Part shown: in pieces, positions 54,333-62,771 of the stretch
How positions within the stretch are numbered: the first letter of the stretch is position 1
Layout: the number at the start of each line of letters is the position of its first letter
Assembly: GCF_029871245.1 (NCBI RefSeq)
Contig: NZ_SSON01000039.1
Location: forward strand, 1 to 64,000
DNA from: Pseudomonas sp. BN102
Lineage (GTDB): Bacteria > Pseudomonadota > Gammaproteobacteria > Pseudomonadales > Pseudomonadaceae
Length of the DNA: 64,000 nt
Direction: 5' to 3'
Translations under genes and position numbers: made by a program
Notes under the pieces: model-generated
Databases searched by the model: none
What the model was told of the DNA's origin: nothing
What the model saw: only the letters and a program-made list of their open reading frames with translations

Positions 54333-55436
54333 TCATGCAGCCGGGCGGGGAACGGCGATGACTCGCCAGTCGTCGCCCACGGCGCGCATCTCGACGATCT
54401 TCAGTTCCTGGGCCTCGGTCATCCGCTCAAGGGGCCAGTCCAACAGCGGACGGGCGCTGGAGCCGAGGAACTTGGCGGCGATGAAGATCTGGTACTCGTC
54501 CACCAGTCCGGCACGGGCGAAAGCGCCAGCCAGTCGCGGGCCGGCCTCGACCAACACCTCGTTGGCGCCGCGGGAGGCCAGTTCCAGCAGCAGCCGGCGC
54601 AGGTCGACTCGGCCGTCGGTGCCAGGCAGGGCCAGCAACTCATGGCCCGGATACGGAGCGCTGTCCGTCACGGTCACCACCAGCGCAGGGCCAGCCTGGA
54701 AGAAGGGCGCGGAAGCGGGCACCCGCCGGCGGCCGTCCACCAATACCCGCAGCGGCGGGCGGCTGACAGCCAGCGCGGAGAGTTCCGGGTCCAGGCCCAG
54801 CTCGTCCGGGCGCACGGTCAGGCGCGCGGCGTCGGTCAGCACGGTATCGGCGCCGGTCAGCACCACGCTGGCGCGGGCACGCAGGCGCTGCACCGCGGCG
54901 CGGGCCTCGGGGCCGGTGATCCACTGGCTTTCACCGCTAGCCATGGCGGTGCGGCCGTCCAGGCTCATGGCCAGCTTGACCCGCACGAAGGGCAGGCCCT
55001 GCTCCATGCGTTTGATGAAACCGGCGTTCAGCGCCCGCGCCTCGGCCTCCAAGACGCCGCTCTGCACGGCGATACCGGCGTCGGCCAGGCGCTTGAGACC
55101 GTTGCCGGCGACCTGGGGATTGGGGTCCTGCATCGCTGCCACCACGCGCCCCACCCCAGCGGCCACCAGGGCATCGGCGCAGGGCGGCGTGCGGCCATGA
55201 TGACTGCAGGGTTCGAGGGTGACGTACGCGGTGGCGCCGCGAGCCAGCTCGCCGGCCTGGCGCAGGGCGTGGACCTCGGCATGGGGCTCGCCGGCGCGGA
55301 CGTGCCAGCCTTCGCCCACTACCTGGCCGTCGCGGACGATGACGCAGCCCACGCGCGGGTTGGGATGGGTGGAGTAGATGCCTTTGCGCGCCAGCTCCAG
55401 GGCGCGGGCCATGTGGGCCTGATCGTTGCCGGCCAT
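54333..55436 (-). CDS. ribD: Bifunctional diaminohydroxyphosphoribosylaminopyrimidine deaminase / 5-amino-6-(5-phosphoribosylamino)uracil reductase
   Basis: 367 residues. N-terminal deaminase with zinc motifs HAEVHALRQAGE and LEPCSHHGRTPPCADALVAA; C-terminal reductase with VKLAMSLDGRTAMASGESQW and VEAGPRLAGAFARAGLVDE. Second and third riboflavin steps. The ATG at 55436 overlaps the nrdR stop (TGATG); a TTG just upstream is not needed. Confidence 0.95.
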   Translation of the reverse strand: MAGNDQAHMARALELARKGIYSTHPNPRVGCVIVRDGQVVGEGWHVRAGEPHAEVHALRQAGELARGATAYVTLEPCSHHGRTPPCADALVAAGVGRVVAAMQDPNPQVAGNGLKRLADAGIAVQSGVLEAEARALNAGFIKRMEQGLPFVRVKLAMSLDGRTAMASGESQWITGPEARAAVQRLRARASVVLTGADTVLTDAARLTVRPDELGLDPELSALAVSRPPLRVLVDGRRRVPASAPFFQAGPALVVTVTDSAPYPGHELLALPGTDGRVDLRRLLLELASRGANEVLVEAGPRLAGAFARAGLVDEYQIFIAAKFLGSSARPLLDWPLERMTEAQELKIVEMRAVGDDWRVIAVPRPAA

Positions 55437-55900
55437 CAATCTTTCGACGGCTCGCGGGCCAGGCGCTCGATCTCCTCGCGGAACTCGTTGAGGTCCTGGA
55501 AGCGGCGGTAGACCGAGGCGAAGCGGATGTAGGCAACTTCGTCGAGTTTCTGCAGCTCGGCCATCACCAGTTCGCCCAGCACCCGCGACTTCACCTCGCG
55601 CTCACCGGTGGCGCGCAGCTTGTGCTTGATATGAGCGATAGCCGCTTCCAGGCGCTCGATGCTCACGGGGCGCTTTTCCAGCGCGCGCTGCATGCCGGCA
55701 CGTAGCTTGTCCTCGTCGAAGGGTTGGCGGCTGCCGTCCTGCTTGATGAGGCGGGGCATCACCAGTTCGGCGGTCTCGAAGGTGGTGAAACGCTCTTCGC
55801 AGGCCAGGCACTCGCGACGCCGGCGCACCTGATCGCCCTCGGCGACCAGCCGCGAATCTATGACCTTGGTGTCGTGGGCGCCGCAGAAAGGACAGTGCAT
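55436..55900 (-). CDS. nrdR: NrdR transcriptional repressor of ribonucleotide reductase genes
   Basis: 154 residues, the standard length. Zinc ribbon [17 protein letters not shown] ... [13 protein letters not shown] followed by an ATP-cone domain ([33 protein letters not shown]). Binds NrdR boxes with (d)ATP as signal. First gene of the nrdR-ribD unit. Confidence 0.97.
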   Translation of the reverse strand: MHCPFCGAHDTKVIDSRLVAEGDQVRRRRECLACEERFTTFETAELVMPRLIKQDGSRQPFDEDKLRAGMQRALEKRPVSIERLEAAIAHIKHKLRATGEREVKSRVLGELVMAELQKLDEVAYIRFASVYRRFQDLNEFREEIERLAREPSKD

Positions 55901-56013
55901 GGCGTTGGGGGGGCATCGGCAAAAAAGGGTGGCCCATGGTAGCGCATCCCCGGGGCAAGACAAGCCGGCGGCTTTGCGCTATAAGGCCCGCGCACAGAGA
56001 TCAGGAAGCCCGC

Positions 56014-56439
56014 ATGCGCCCACTCCTCCCACTTCTCCTGGCCACCCTGCTGGCGGCCTGCGCCAGCGAGCCGCCTGTCCCGGCCAAGCCGGCCAGCGCG
56101 CCGCCCAAAGTGGAAGCGGCCACGCCCGGCCATCTGCGCGAACTCAGCGGCTCGCTGCAGCTGCCGCCGGAAGGCAGCGAAGTGGAGCTGGCCCTGCTGC
56201 AGATCGACTCCCACGACCGCCCACAACGCCTGCTGGCCAGCCTGGTGCTGAACGGCAACGGCGGCCCGCTGCCGTTCCGCCTGCTGTTCAACCCCGAATC
56301 CTTTCCCCGTGGCGAGCGGGTGGAGCTGCGTGGCCGCGCCAGCCTGTCCGGGCGGCTGATCCTCAAGCTGCGGCCGATCCTCATCCTGCAGCCGGAAAGC
56401 CGCGCCCTGGGCCCACTGCAGATGGTGCCTGCGCCATGA
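56014..56439 (+). CDS. YbaY-family lipoprotein
   Basis: 141 residues. MRPLLPLLLATLLAACASEP has a lipobox (LLAAC). Mature domain: LSGSLQLPPEGSEVELALLQ ... LRGRASLSGRLILK, a beta-rich fold of the YbaY/Type III secretion pilotin-like group. ATG at 56014 behind AGGAAG; TATAAG about 28 bases upstream may be its -10. Its end overlaps the methyltransferase gene (ATGA). Confidence 0.8.
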   Translation: MRPLLPLLLATLLAACASEPPVPAKPASAPPKVEAATPGHLRELSGSLQLPPEGSEVELALLQIDSHDRPQRLLASLVLNGNGGPLPFRLLFNPESFPRGERVELRGRASLSGRLILKLRPILILQPESRALGPLQMVPAP

Positions 56440-57089
56440 AGCCCCCGCAGCAGCTGCAACAGGCCCTGAATCAGTTGCTGGGCGACGCCAGCCTCAGCGT
56501 CGAGACCCTGCCCGGCACCGATCTCAAGCTCTGGCTGATCGACGCCAGCAACATGGACCGCGCCTTCAGCCCCGAAGAAACCCGGCGCATCCTCGAAGAG
56601 CCGCCCTACTGGTGCTTCTGCTGGGCCAGCGGCCTGGCCCTGGCGCGCTGGCTGGCGGAGAAGCCCGACTGGGTGGCCGGCAAGCGCGTACTGGACTTCG
56701 GCGCCGGTTCGGGCGTCGCCGCCATCGCCGCAGCCAAGGCCGGCGCCGCCGAGGTGGTGGCCTGCGACCTCGACCCGCTGGCCCTGGAAGCCTGTCGCGC
56801 CAACGCCGAGCTGAACGGGGTGCAGCTGAATTACTCGGCGGACTTCTTCCAGGAGGAAGACCGCTTCGACCTGGTAATAGTGGCCGACGTGCTCTACGAC
56901 CGCGCCAACCTGCCACTGCTCGACCACTTCCTCAGCCGCGGCCGCCAGGCCCTGGTGGCCGACTCACGGGTCCGCGACTTCCAGCACCCGCTCTACACCC
57001 GCCTCGCGGCGCTGGACGCCTGCACCTGGCCGGACCTGGCCGAGCCGGCGGAATTCCGCACTGTGAGCCTGTATCACGCGATTCGCTGA
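56436..57089 (+). CDS. Class I methyltransferase, ETFB lysine / nicotinamide methyltransferase-like
   Basis: 217 residues. Motif I VLDFGAGSGVAAIAAAKAGA, acidic loop VVACDLDPLALEACRANAEL and post-motif IVADVLYDRANLPLLDHF, the pattern of protein-lysine methyltransferases such as ETFB-KMT and of PrmA-related enzymes. The N-terminal PPYWCFCWASGLALARWL is characteristic of this group. Target protein unknown. Coupled to the lipoprotein gene. Confidence 0.85.
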   Translation: MKPPQQLQQALNQLLGDASLSVETLPGTDLKLWLIDASNMDRAFSPEETRRILEEPPYWCFCWASGLALARWLAEKPDWVAGKRVLDFGAGSGVAAIAAAKAGAAEVVACDLDPLALEACRANAELNGVQLNYSADFFQEEDRFDLVIVADVLYDRANLPLLDHFLSRGRQALVADSRVRDFQHPLYTRLAALDACTWPDLAEPAEFRTVSLYHAIR

Positions 57090-57120
57090 GGCACAGACGG
57101 CGCCTTGGTGAGGGAAACCT

Positions 57121-57220
57121 TGTGGGGGCGAATTCATTCGCGATGAAGCGCGCAGCGCTCCGAATCCGTTTCCGGGGCCGGACCTTCGGCCCGGTTGGCG
57201 AATGAATTCGCCCCCACAGG
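57121..57220. repeat. REP-like inverted repeat (gaattcattcgcc family)
   Basis: Arms TGTGGGGGCGAATTCATTCGC and GGCGAATGAATTCGCCCCCACA; centre differs from the 1324 and 62772 copies. Sits between the methyltransferase and CnoX-like genes. Confidence 0.8.
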
Positions 57221-57326
57221 TGAAGCAGACCGGGTGGCGGGAAAGCTCCGCGCTCGTGCGGGGCATATTCATCCCCCGCCGGCAGCCGTATGATTCGCCC
57301 ATCCTTTCGCGCTTTCGAGAACACAG

Positions 57327-58196
57327 ATGAGCGACATTCCCTACATCTTCGATACCACCAGCGCCGACTTCGACCAGGCGGTGATCCAGAACTCCTTCCA
57401 CAAGCCTGTGCTGGTGGACTTCTGGGCAGACTGGTGTGCGCCCTGCAAGGCCCTGATGCCACTGCTGGCACAGATCACCGAGTCCTACCAGGGCGAGCTG
57501 CTGCTGGCCAAGGTCAACTGCGACATCGAGCAGGACATCGTCATGCGCTTTGGCATCCGCAGCTTGCCCACCGTGGTGCTGTTCAAGGACGGCCAGCCAG
57601 TCGACGGTTTCGCCGGCGCCCAGCCGGAGTCGGCCATCCGCACCATGCTCGAACCCCATGTGCAGCTGCCGGCCACGCCCCAGGGCAACCTGCTGGACGC
57701 CGCCCAGGCCGCCTTCACCGAGGGTCGCATCAGCGAGGCCGAGAACCTGCTCAAGCAGCTGCTGACCGAGGACAACAGCAATGCCGCCGGGCTGATCCTC
57801 TATGCCCGTTGCCTGGCCGAACGCGGTGAACTGGGCGAAGCGGAAACCGTGCTCAACGCGGTGAAGAGCGACGAACACAAACAGGCCCTGGCCGGCGCCC
57901 GAGCCCAGTTGACCTTCCTCCGCCAGGCCGCCGACCTGCCCGAAGTGGCCGACCTGAAATCGCGCCTGGCACAGGATGCCGGCGACGACGAGGCGGTCTA
58001 CCAGTTGGCCATCCAGCAGCTGTCCCGCCAGCAGTACGAACCCGCGCTGGACGGCCTGCTCAAGCTCTTCGTGCGCAACCGCAACTATGCCGACGGCGTG
58101 CCCCACAAGACCCTGCTGCAGGTGTTCGACCTGTTGGGCAACGACCACCCGCTGGTCACCACCTACCGCCGCAAGCTCTACCAGGCCATTTATTGA
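57327..58196 (+). CDS. CnoX/YbbN-like thioredoxin with TPR-type C-terminal domain
   Basis: 289 residues. Residues 1-110: thioredoxin fold with intact WADWCAPCKALMP and RSLPTVVLFKDGQPV. Residues ~120-289: helical tetratricopeptide-like region (LLDAAQAAFTEGRISEAENL, QLSRQQYEPALDGLLKLFVR). This matches CnoX (YbbN), the holdase that protects proteins from over-oxidation and hands them to GroEL/DnaK. Unlike E. coli CnoX, a full CxxC is present here, as in many other bacteria. Confidence 0.92.
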   Translation: MSDIPYIFDTTSADFDQAVIQNSFHKPVLVDFWADWCAPCKALMPLLAQITESYQGELLLAKVNCDIEQDIVMRFGIRSLPTVVLFKDGQPVDGFAGAQPESAIRTMLEPHVQLPATPQGNLLDAAQAAFTEGRISEAENLLKQLLTEDNSNAAGLILYARCLAERGELGEAETVLNAVKSDEHKQALAGARAQLTFLRQAADLPEVADLKSRLAQDAGDDEAVYQLAIQQLSRQQYEPALDGLLKLFVRNRNYADGVPHKTLLQVFDLLGNDHPLVTTYRRKLYQAIY

Positions 58197-58217
58197 CCAG
58201 CAGCCCTTCGGACTGCC

Positions 58218-58277
58218 TGGCGAATGAATTCGCCCCTACAGAGGCCCGAACCTTGTAGGGGCGAATTCATTCGCCAA
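58218..58277. repeat. REP-like pair in outward arrangement
   Basis: TGGCGAATGAATTCGCCCCTACA (58218-58240) then TTGTAGGGGCGAATTCATTC (continuing to 58277). The two half units are in the reverse order from the 1324, 57121 and 62772 copies, so the GTAGGGG ends face each other in the middle. Confidence 0.8.
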
Positions 58278-58303
58278 CCGGGGCGCGGCCCCGGCCAGCG
58301 ACC

Positions 58304-58651
58304 TTAGCCCTTCCAGATGTAGAGCGGCGCGTCCTCCCCCGCCTCGACATGCACCTGCTCGCTATGACGCAAACGCACCAGCAGGCGCTTGCCCACCGCC
58401 ATGCCGCCGGCCAGGGCCTCCAGTTCGGCCAAGAGGCGCGGGCCCTCCATCTGCCCGGCCTCGCGCAACAGCTGCTGGGCGGTCTCCCAGAGCGCATCGT
58501 TTCCCCCGCCAGCGCGGGTCGGCGTCACGGCCGGGGCCTTGGCCACCGCTTCGACCGTCAGTCGACTGGCCAACTGGTCCCAGTCCTCGGCGTCCATCTC
58601 GACCGTCAGGTCCACCGGCCAGTTGCCGATCTGTCCACGTATGCGCAGCAT
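58304..58651 (-). CDS. Hypothetical protein, 115 residues
   Basis: No family recognised. Start MLRIRGQIGNWPVDLTVEMD, acidic and soluble, with an alpha-helical middle (LWETAQQLLREAGQMEGPRL) and a beta end (RLLVRLRHSEQVHVEAGEDA). No signal peptide or membrane segment. The ATG at 58651 sits behind GGAGGAG, a strong site; a TTG two codons upstream is the alternative. A homologue is expected at the same place in P. aeruginosa. Divergent from the zinc operon, with the Zur-like box between them. Confidence 0.75.
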   Translation of the reverse strand: MLRIRGQIGNWPVDLTVEMDAEDWDQLASRLTVEAVAKAPAVTPTRAGGGNDALWETAQQLLREAGQMEGPRLLAELEALAGGMAVGKRLLVRLRHSEQVHVEAGEDAPLYIWKG

Positions 58652-58703
58652 GTCCAACTCCTCCAGGAACGAATGGCAATGCTCCCACGGTGCTGGCGGG
58701 CTG

Positions 58704-58725
58704 GAAATATTTGTTATAACGTAAC
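58704..58725 (+). promoter_or_regulatory. Candidate Zur box
   Basis: GAAATATTTGTTATAACGTAAC, reported here as GAAATATTT plus GTTATAACGTAAC, resembles the gamma-proteobacterial Zur consensus (GAAATGTTATA-N2-TATAACATTTC). It lies 30 bases before the DUF2796 start, where a repressor would block transcription when zinc is plentiful, and just upstream of the divergent gene. Confidence 0.6.
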
Positions 58726-58755
58726 TCTAATTTTTGTCCTTGCCGGAGACCATCC

Positions 58756-59322
58756 ATGCGCCGCCTGCTGCTCGCCCTGCCCTTCGCCCTGCTGCCCCTG
58801 GCCGCCGCCCAAGCCGAGGAGCACCACCACGATCACGACGAGCACGGCAGCCTCGGTGCCCACGAGCATGGCGTCGCGCGCCTGAACGTCGCGCTGGCCG
58901 ACAAGACCCTGGAGCTGGAATTGGAAAGCCCGGCCATGAACCTGGTGGGCTTCGAACACGCGGCGAAGAGCGACGCCGACAAGGCCAGGGTCGCCGCCGC
59001 CCGCGCCGAACTGGAACAGCCCCTGGCACTCTTCGCCATCCCCACTGCCGCCGGCTGCAAGGTGGCCGACCAGGAGCTTGCAAGCCCGCTGTTCGGCGAC
59101 GAGGACCATGAGGAGCACGCAAAAGAGCACGACCACAAGCACAGCGAGGTCCACGCCCACTACCAGCTGCAGTGCGACAGTCCCGATGCGCTGAAGGCCC
59201 TGGACCTCTCCGTCTTGTTCAAACGCTTCCCCTCCACCGAGAAAATTCAGGTACAACTGATCGGCCCGCAGGGCCAGCAAGGCGCGGAACTGTCCAAAGC
59301 CAACGCCAGCCTGAGCTTCTAA
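58756..59322 (+). CDS. His-rich periplasmic zinc-binding protein, DUF2796 (ZrgA-like)
   Basis: 188 residues. Signal MRRLLLALPFALLPLAAAQA, then a His/Asp/Glu-rich opening (EEHHHDHDEHGSLGAHEHG) and a second His-rich loop near residues 115-136 (DEDHEEHAKEHDHKHSEVHA). DUF2796 proteins of this type (ZrgA in Vibrio; PA4063 in PAO1, from memory Zur-regulated) act in zinc scavenging. It heads an operon with ABC ATPase, permease and DUF3299. Confidence 0.9.
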   Translation: MRRLLLALPFALLPLAAAQAEEHHHDHDEHGSLGAHEHGVARLNVALADKTLELELESPAMNLVGFEHAAKSDADKARVAAARAELEQPLALFAIPTAAGCKVADQELASPLFGDEDHEEHAKEHDHKHSEVHAHYQLQCDSPDALKALDLSVLFKRFPSTEKIQVQLIGPQGQQGAELSKANASLSF

Positions 59323-59362
59323 CTTCTTGCAGACCCAGCCGGGGCAACCCGGCTGCCTCCCC

Positions 59363-60070
59363 ATGAGCCAGACACTGATCGAACTCCAGGGACTGGGCTT
59401 CGCCTGGCCCGACCACCCGGAATTGCTGGATATTCCCGAATTCCGCCTGCAACGGGGCGAAAGCCTTTTCCTCAAGGGCCCCAGCGGCAGCGGCAAGACC
59501 ACCCTGCTCGGCCTGCTCGGCGGCGTGCAGAAGCCCGGCCGTGGCAGCATCCGCCTGCTCGGCCAGGACCTGGCGACGCTTTCGGCCAGCGCACGCGACC
59601 ACTTCCGCGTCGACCACACCGGCTACATCTTCCAGCAGTTCAACCTGCTGCCCTTCCTGTCGGTGCGCGAGAACGTCGAGCTGCCCTGCCGCTTCTCCCG
59701 CCTGCGCGCCGAACGCGCGCGCCAGCGCCACGGCAGCATCGACCAGGCCGCCGCCACCCTGCTGCGCCACCTGGACCTCAAGGAGGACCTACTGCACCGC
59801 CGTGCCGACGCCCTGTCCATCGGCCAGCAGCAGCGTGTGGCCGCCGCCCGGGCACTGATTGGCCAGCCGGAACTGGTGATCGCCGACGAACCCACCTCGG
59901 CGCTCGACGCAGACGCCCGCGAGGCCTTCCTCCAACTGCTCTTCACCGAATGCCGCGAGGCCGGCGCCAGCCTGCTGTTCGTCAGCCACGACCAGAGCCT
60001 GGCCGCGCTGTTCGACCGCAGCCTGTCCCTGGCCGACCTGAACCGCGCCGCGCGCCCCGAGGAAATCTGA
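59363..60070 (+). CDS. ABC transporter ATP-binding protein, LolD/MacB type
   Basis: 235 residues. Walker A GPSGSGKTTLLG, Q-loop FQQFNLLPFLSVRENVELP, signature-region LSIGQQQRVAAARALIG (LSGGQ varied to LSIGQ), Walker B LVIADEPTSALD, and switch VSHD. Works with the FtsX-type permease encoded next, probably in zinc-related envelope transport. ATG 59363 is chosen over a TTG at 59327. Confidence 0.92.
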   Translation: MSQTLIELQGLGFAWPDHPELLDIPEFRLQRGESLFLKGPSGSGKTTLLGLLGGVQKPGRGSIRLLGQDLATLSASARDHFRVDHTGYIFQQFNLLPFLSVRENVELPCRFSRLRAERARQRHGSIDQAAATLLRHLDLKEDLLHRRADALSIGQQQRVAAARALIGQPELVIADEPTSALDADAREAFLQLLFTECREAGASLLFVSHDQSLAALFDRSLSLADLNRAARPEEI

Positions 60071-60071
60071 C

Positions 60072-61334
60072 ATGCATCTGCTGCGCCTGGCCCTGGCCAG
60101 CCTCGCCAACCGCCGCTTCACGGCGCTGCTCACGGTCTTCGCCATCGCCCTCTCGGTGTGCCTGCTGCTGGCCGTGGAACGGGTGCGCAGCGAAGCCCGC
60201 GCCAGCTTCGCCAGCACCATCAGCGGCACCGACCTGATTGTCGGCGCCCGCTCCGGCTCGGTGAACCTGCTGCTCTACTCGGTGTTCCGCATCGGCAACG
60301 CCACCAACAACATCCGCTGGGACAGCTTCGAATCCATCGCCCAGGACCGCCGGGTGAAATGGGCCATCCCCCTCTCCCTCGGCGACTCGCACCGCGGCTA
60401 TCGCGTCATGGGTACCAGCACCGCCTACTTCGAGCACTACCGCTACGGTCGCGGCCAACCACTGCGTCTGGCCGAAGGCAAGCCGTTCGCCGACATGTTC
60501 GAGGTCGTGCTCGGCGCCGAGGTGGCCGAGGCACTGCATTACAAGCTGGGCGACAAGCTGGTGCTGGCCCACGGCGTCAGCACGGTCAGCCTGGTGCAGC
60601 ACGACGACAAGCCCTTCAGCGTGGTCGGCATCCTGGCCCGCACCGGCACCCCGGTGGACCGCACCCTGCACATTTCCCTGGCGGGCATGGAAGCCCTGCA
60701 CGTCGACTGGCAGAACGGCGTACCCGCCCGCGGCGCCGGCAAGGTCAGCGCCGACCAGGCTCGGGCCATGGACCTGCAACCCAGGGCCATCACCGCCTTC
60801 CTCCTCGGCCTGAACAGCAAGATCGCCACCTTCGCCCTGCAACGGCAGATCAACGAGTACCGTGGCGAGCCGCTGCTGGCGATTCTCCCGGGCGTGGCGC
60901 TGCAGGAACTCTGGAGCCTGATGGGCACGGCGGAGAAGGCGCTCTTCGTGGTCTCGCTGTTCGTCGTACTCACCGGGCTGATCGGCATGCTCACCGCCAT
61001 CCTCACCAGTCTCAACGAGCGCCGCCGGGAGATGGCCATCCTCCGCTCGGTGGGCGCGCGCCCCTGGCATATCGGCAGCCTGCTGGTGCTGGAAGCCTTC
61101 GCCCTGGCCCTGGCCGGCGCGGTACTGGGTGTCGGCCTGCTCTACCTCGGCATCGGCCTCAGCCAGGGCTATGTGCAGGCCAGCTACGGCCTCTACCTGC
61201 CGCTCGCCCTGCCCAGCCCCTATGAGTGGACGCTGCTCGGCGCTATTCTGGGCGCCGCCCTGCTGATGGGCGTGGTGCCAGCCTGGCGTGCCTACCGGCA
61301 GTCACTGGCCGACGGCCTGTCCATTCGCCTGTGA
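60072..61334 (+). CDS. ABC transporter permease, FtsX/MacB type
   Basis: 420 residues: one N-terminal helix (FTALLTVFAIALSVCLLLAV), a large periplasmic domain, then three helices with the FtsX-domain block LNERRREMAILRSVGARPWH and a last helix before PAWRAYRQSLADGLSIRL. Mechanotransmission-type ABC system, which uses ATP to act on periplasmic substrates rather than import. Begins one base after the ATPase stop. Confidence 0.92.
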   Translation: MHLLRLALASLANRRFTALLTVFAIALSVCLLLAVERVRSEARASFASTISGTDLIVGARSGSVNLLLYSVFRIGNATNNIRWDSFESIAQDRRVKWAIPLSLGDSHRGYRVMGTSTAYFEHYRYGRGQPLRLAEGKPFADMFEVVLGAEVAEALHYKLGDKLVLAHGVSTVSLVQHDDKPFSVVGILARTGTPVDRTLHISLAGMEALHVDWQNGVPARGAGKVSADQARAMDLQPRAITAFLLGLNSKIATFALQRQINEYRGEPLLAILPGVALQELWSLMGTAEKALFVVSLFVVLTGLIGMLTAILTSLNERRREMAILRSVGARPWHIGSLLVLEAFALALAGAVLGVGLLYLGIGLSQGYVQASYGLYLPLALPSPYEWTLLGAILGAALLMGVVPAWRAYRQSLADGLSIRL

Positions 61335-61341
61335 GATCCCC

Positions 61342-61860
61342 ATGAAGTCCATTCTGCTGGCTCTGCTGCTGACCCTCTCCGCCCCGCTCTGGGCCGCCGA
61401 GGTGCGTGAACTCACCTGGGCCGAGATGATCCCGCCGGACGCCCCGCCGCCTGCGCCGCCGGCTCCCATCCATGACCTCTCGCAGCTGTCCGATGCGCTC
61501 AACGCCGAAGCCGGCCCGGCCGCCACCCAGCAGTCGCCGGCGGCGCCGGTGGTCAAGGCGCTGGACGGCCAGGAAGTGAAGCTGCCCGGCTACATAGTGC
61601 CGCTGGATGTGACCGAGGAAGGCCGCGTCACCGAGTTCCTCCTGGTGCCTTACTTCGGCGCCTGCATCCACGTGCCGCCGCCGCCGTCGAATCAGATCGT
61701 CCATGTGAAGAGCGAGCTGGGCGTGTTGATGGACGCCCTCTACCAGCCCTTCTGGATCGAGGGCCCACTGCAGGTGAAGGCCAGCAGCAGCGAGCTGGCC
61801 GAAGCCGGCTACCAGATGGAGGCGAGCAAGATCTACCCCTACGAATCGCCCAGCAACTGA
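61342..61860 (+). CDS. DUF3299 periplasmic protein
   Basis: 172 residues. Signal peptide MKSILLALLLTLSAPLWAAE, Pro-rich spacer (IPPDAPPPAPPAPIHD), then the DUF3299 domain with VKLPGYIVPLDVTEEG and VPYFGACIHVPPPPSNQIVH, which holds a conserved Cys-x-His motif. Fourth member of the zinc operon, presumably the periplasmic partner of the ABC complex. ATG 61342 follows the permease stop by 7 bases. Confidence 0.9.
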   Translation: MKSILLALLLTLSAPLWAAEVRELTWAEMIPPDAPPPAPPAPIHDLSQLSDALNAEAGPAATQQSPAAPVVKALDGQEVKLPGYIVPLDVTEEGRVTEFLLVPYFGACIHVPPPPSNQIVHVKSELGVLMDALYQPFWIEGPLQVKASSSELAEAGYQMEASKIYPYESPSN

Positions 61861-61874
61861 GACCCTGGCCGAAA

Positions 61875-61921
61875 GAGCGAACGCTCGCGAATCCCCGTTT
61901 CGCGAGCAAGCTTGCTCCTAC
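61875..61921. repeat. REP-like element fragment (gtaggagcgag family)
   Basis: GAGCGAACGCTCGCGAATCC and TTCGCGAGCAAGCTTGCTCCTA at the right; the left arm is degenerate. Same family as 27188-27250 and 28091-28145. Confidence 0.6.
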
Positions 61922-61944
61922 GGTAGGCGTATCCCGCCGACACA

Positions 61945-61958
61945 TTGCTCTGGATCAA
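61945..61958 (+). promoter_or_regulatory. ANR/Dnr-type box upstream of oprG
   Basis: TTGCTCTGGATCAA against the consensus TTGAT-N4-ATCAA: the right half is perfect and the left half has one change. It is 68 bases before the oprG start. Anaerobic ANR control of oprG is known in P. aeruginosa. Confidence 0.7.
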
Positions 61959-62026
61959 GATACAAAGCTTCCTAATTATCGAAACTGGCTCCAGCCAAAC
62001 ACATTTAGAACTGACTGGAGCCTCCC

Positions 62027-62698
62027 ATGCGCAAGCATCTTCTCACCGCCTCCCTGCTCGCCCTCGCCATCGCGTCGCCCCTGGCCCAGGCCCACAAGGC
62101 CGGCGATGTGATCCTCCGCGCCGGCGCCGCCACCGTCGATCCGAATGAGGACAGCTCCAACCTGTCGATCGCCGGCGGCAAGGTGGGCGGCACCAAGGCC
62201 ACACTGGACAGCGATACGCAGCTGGGCCTGACCGGCACCTACATGTTCACCGACCACCTCGGCGTCGGCCTGCTGGCCGCCACCCCGTTCAAGCACGAAG
62301 TCGGCGTCAAGGGCCTCGGTGCCCTGGACGGCAAGCTGGCCGACATCAAGCACCTGCCGCCGACCCTGACCTTGCAGTACTACCCGCTGGAGTCGAGCTC
62401 GGCATTCCAACCCTATGTCGGCGCCGGCATCAACTACACGCTGTTCTTCGATGAAAGCCTGACCAGCCAGCGCAAGAGCCAAGGCTTCAGCAACCTGGAC
62501 CTGGATGACTCCATTGGCCTGGCCTTCGAAGCCGGCATGGACTACATGCTGACCGAGAACGTGCTGCTCAACGCCGCCGTCTGGTACATCGACATCGACA
62601 CCCAGGCCACAACCGACCTGGCGGGCGTGGGCAAGGTGAAAGTGGACGTGGATGTCGACCCCTGGGTCTACATGGTCGGCGTCGGCTACAAGTTCTGA
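62027..62698 (+). CDS. oprG: Outer-membrane protein OprG (OmpW family)
   Basis: 223 residues. Signal peptide MRKHLLTASLLALAIASPLA with cleavage after AQA; then an 8-strand OmpW-type barrel: GDVILRAGAATVDPNEDSSN, GLTGTYMFTDHLGVGLLAAT, TLQYYPLESSSAFQPYVGAG and a terminal aromatic (GVGYKF). OprG takes up small hydrophobic or amino-acid substrates and is induced in low oxygen and high iron. Followed by a clear terminator. Confidence 0.95.
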   Translation: MRKHLLTASLLALAIASPLAQAHKAGDVILRAGAATVDPNEDSSNLSIAGGKVGGTKATLDSDTQLGLTGTYMFTDHLGVGLLAATPFKHEVGVKGLGALDGKLADIKHLPPTLTLQYYPLESSSAFQPYVGAGINYTLFFDESLTSQRKSQGFSNLDLDDSIGLAFEAGMDYMLTENVLLNAAVWYIDIDTQATTDLAGVGKVKVDVDVDPWVYMVGVGYKF

Positions 62699-62716
62699 CC
62701 GAGCACTCCCTTGCTG

Positions 62717-62740
62717 AAGGCGCCTGCGGGCGCCTTTCTT
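62717..62740 (+). terminator. Rho-independent terminator of oprG
   Basis: AAGGCGCC-tgcg-GGCGCCTTTCTT, 18 bases after the oprG stop. Confidence 0.85.
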
Positions 62741-62771
62741 GTGTCTGGGAGAAATGCGGGAGGCGGAAACC

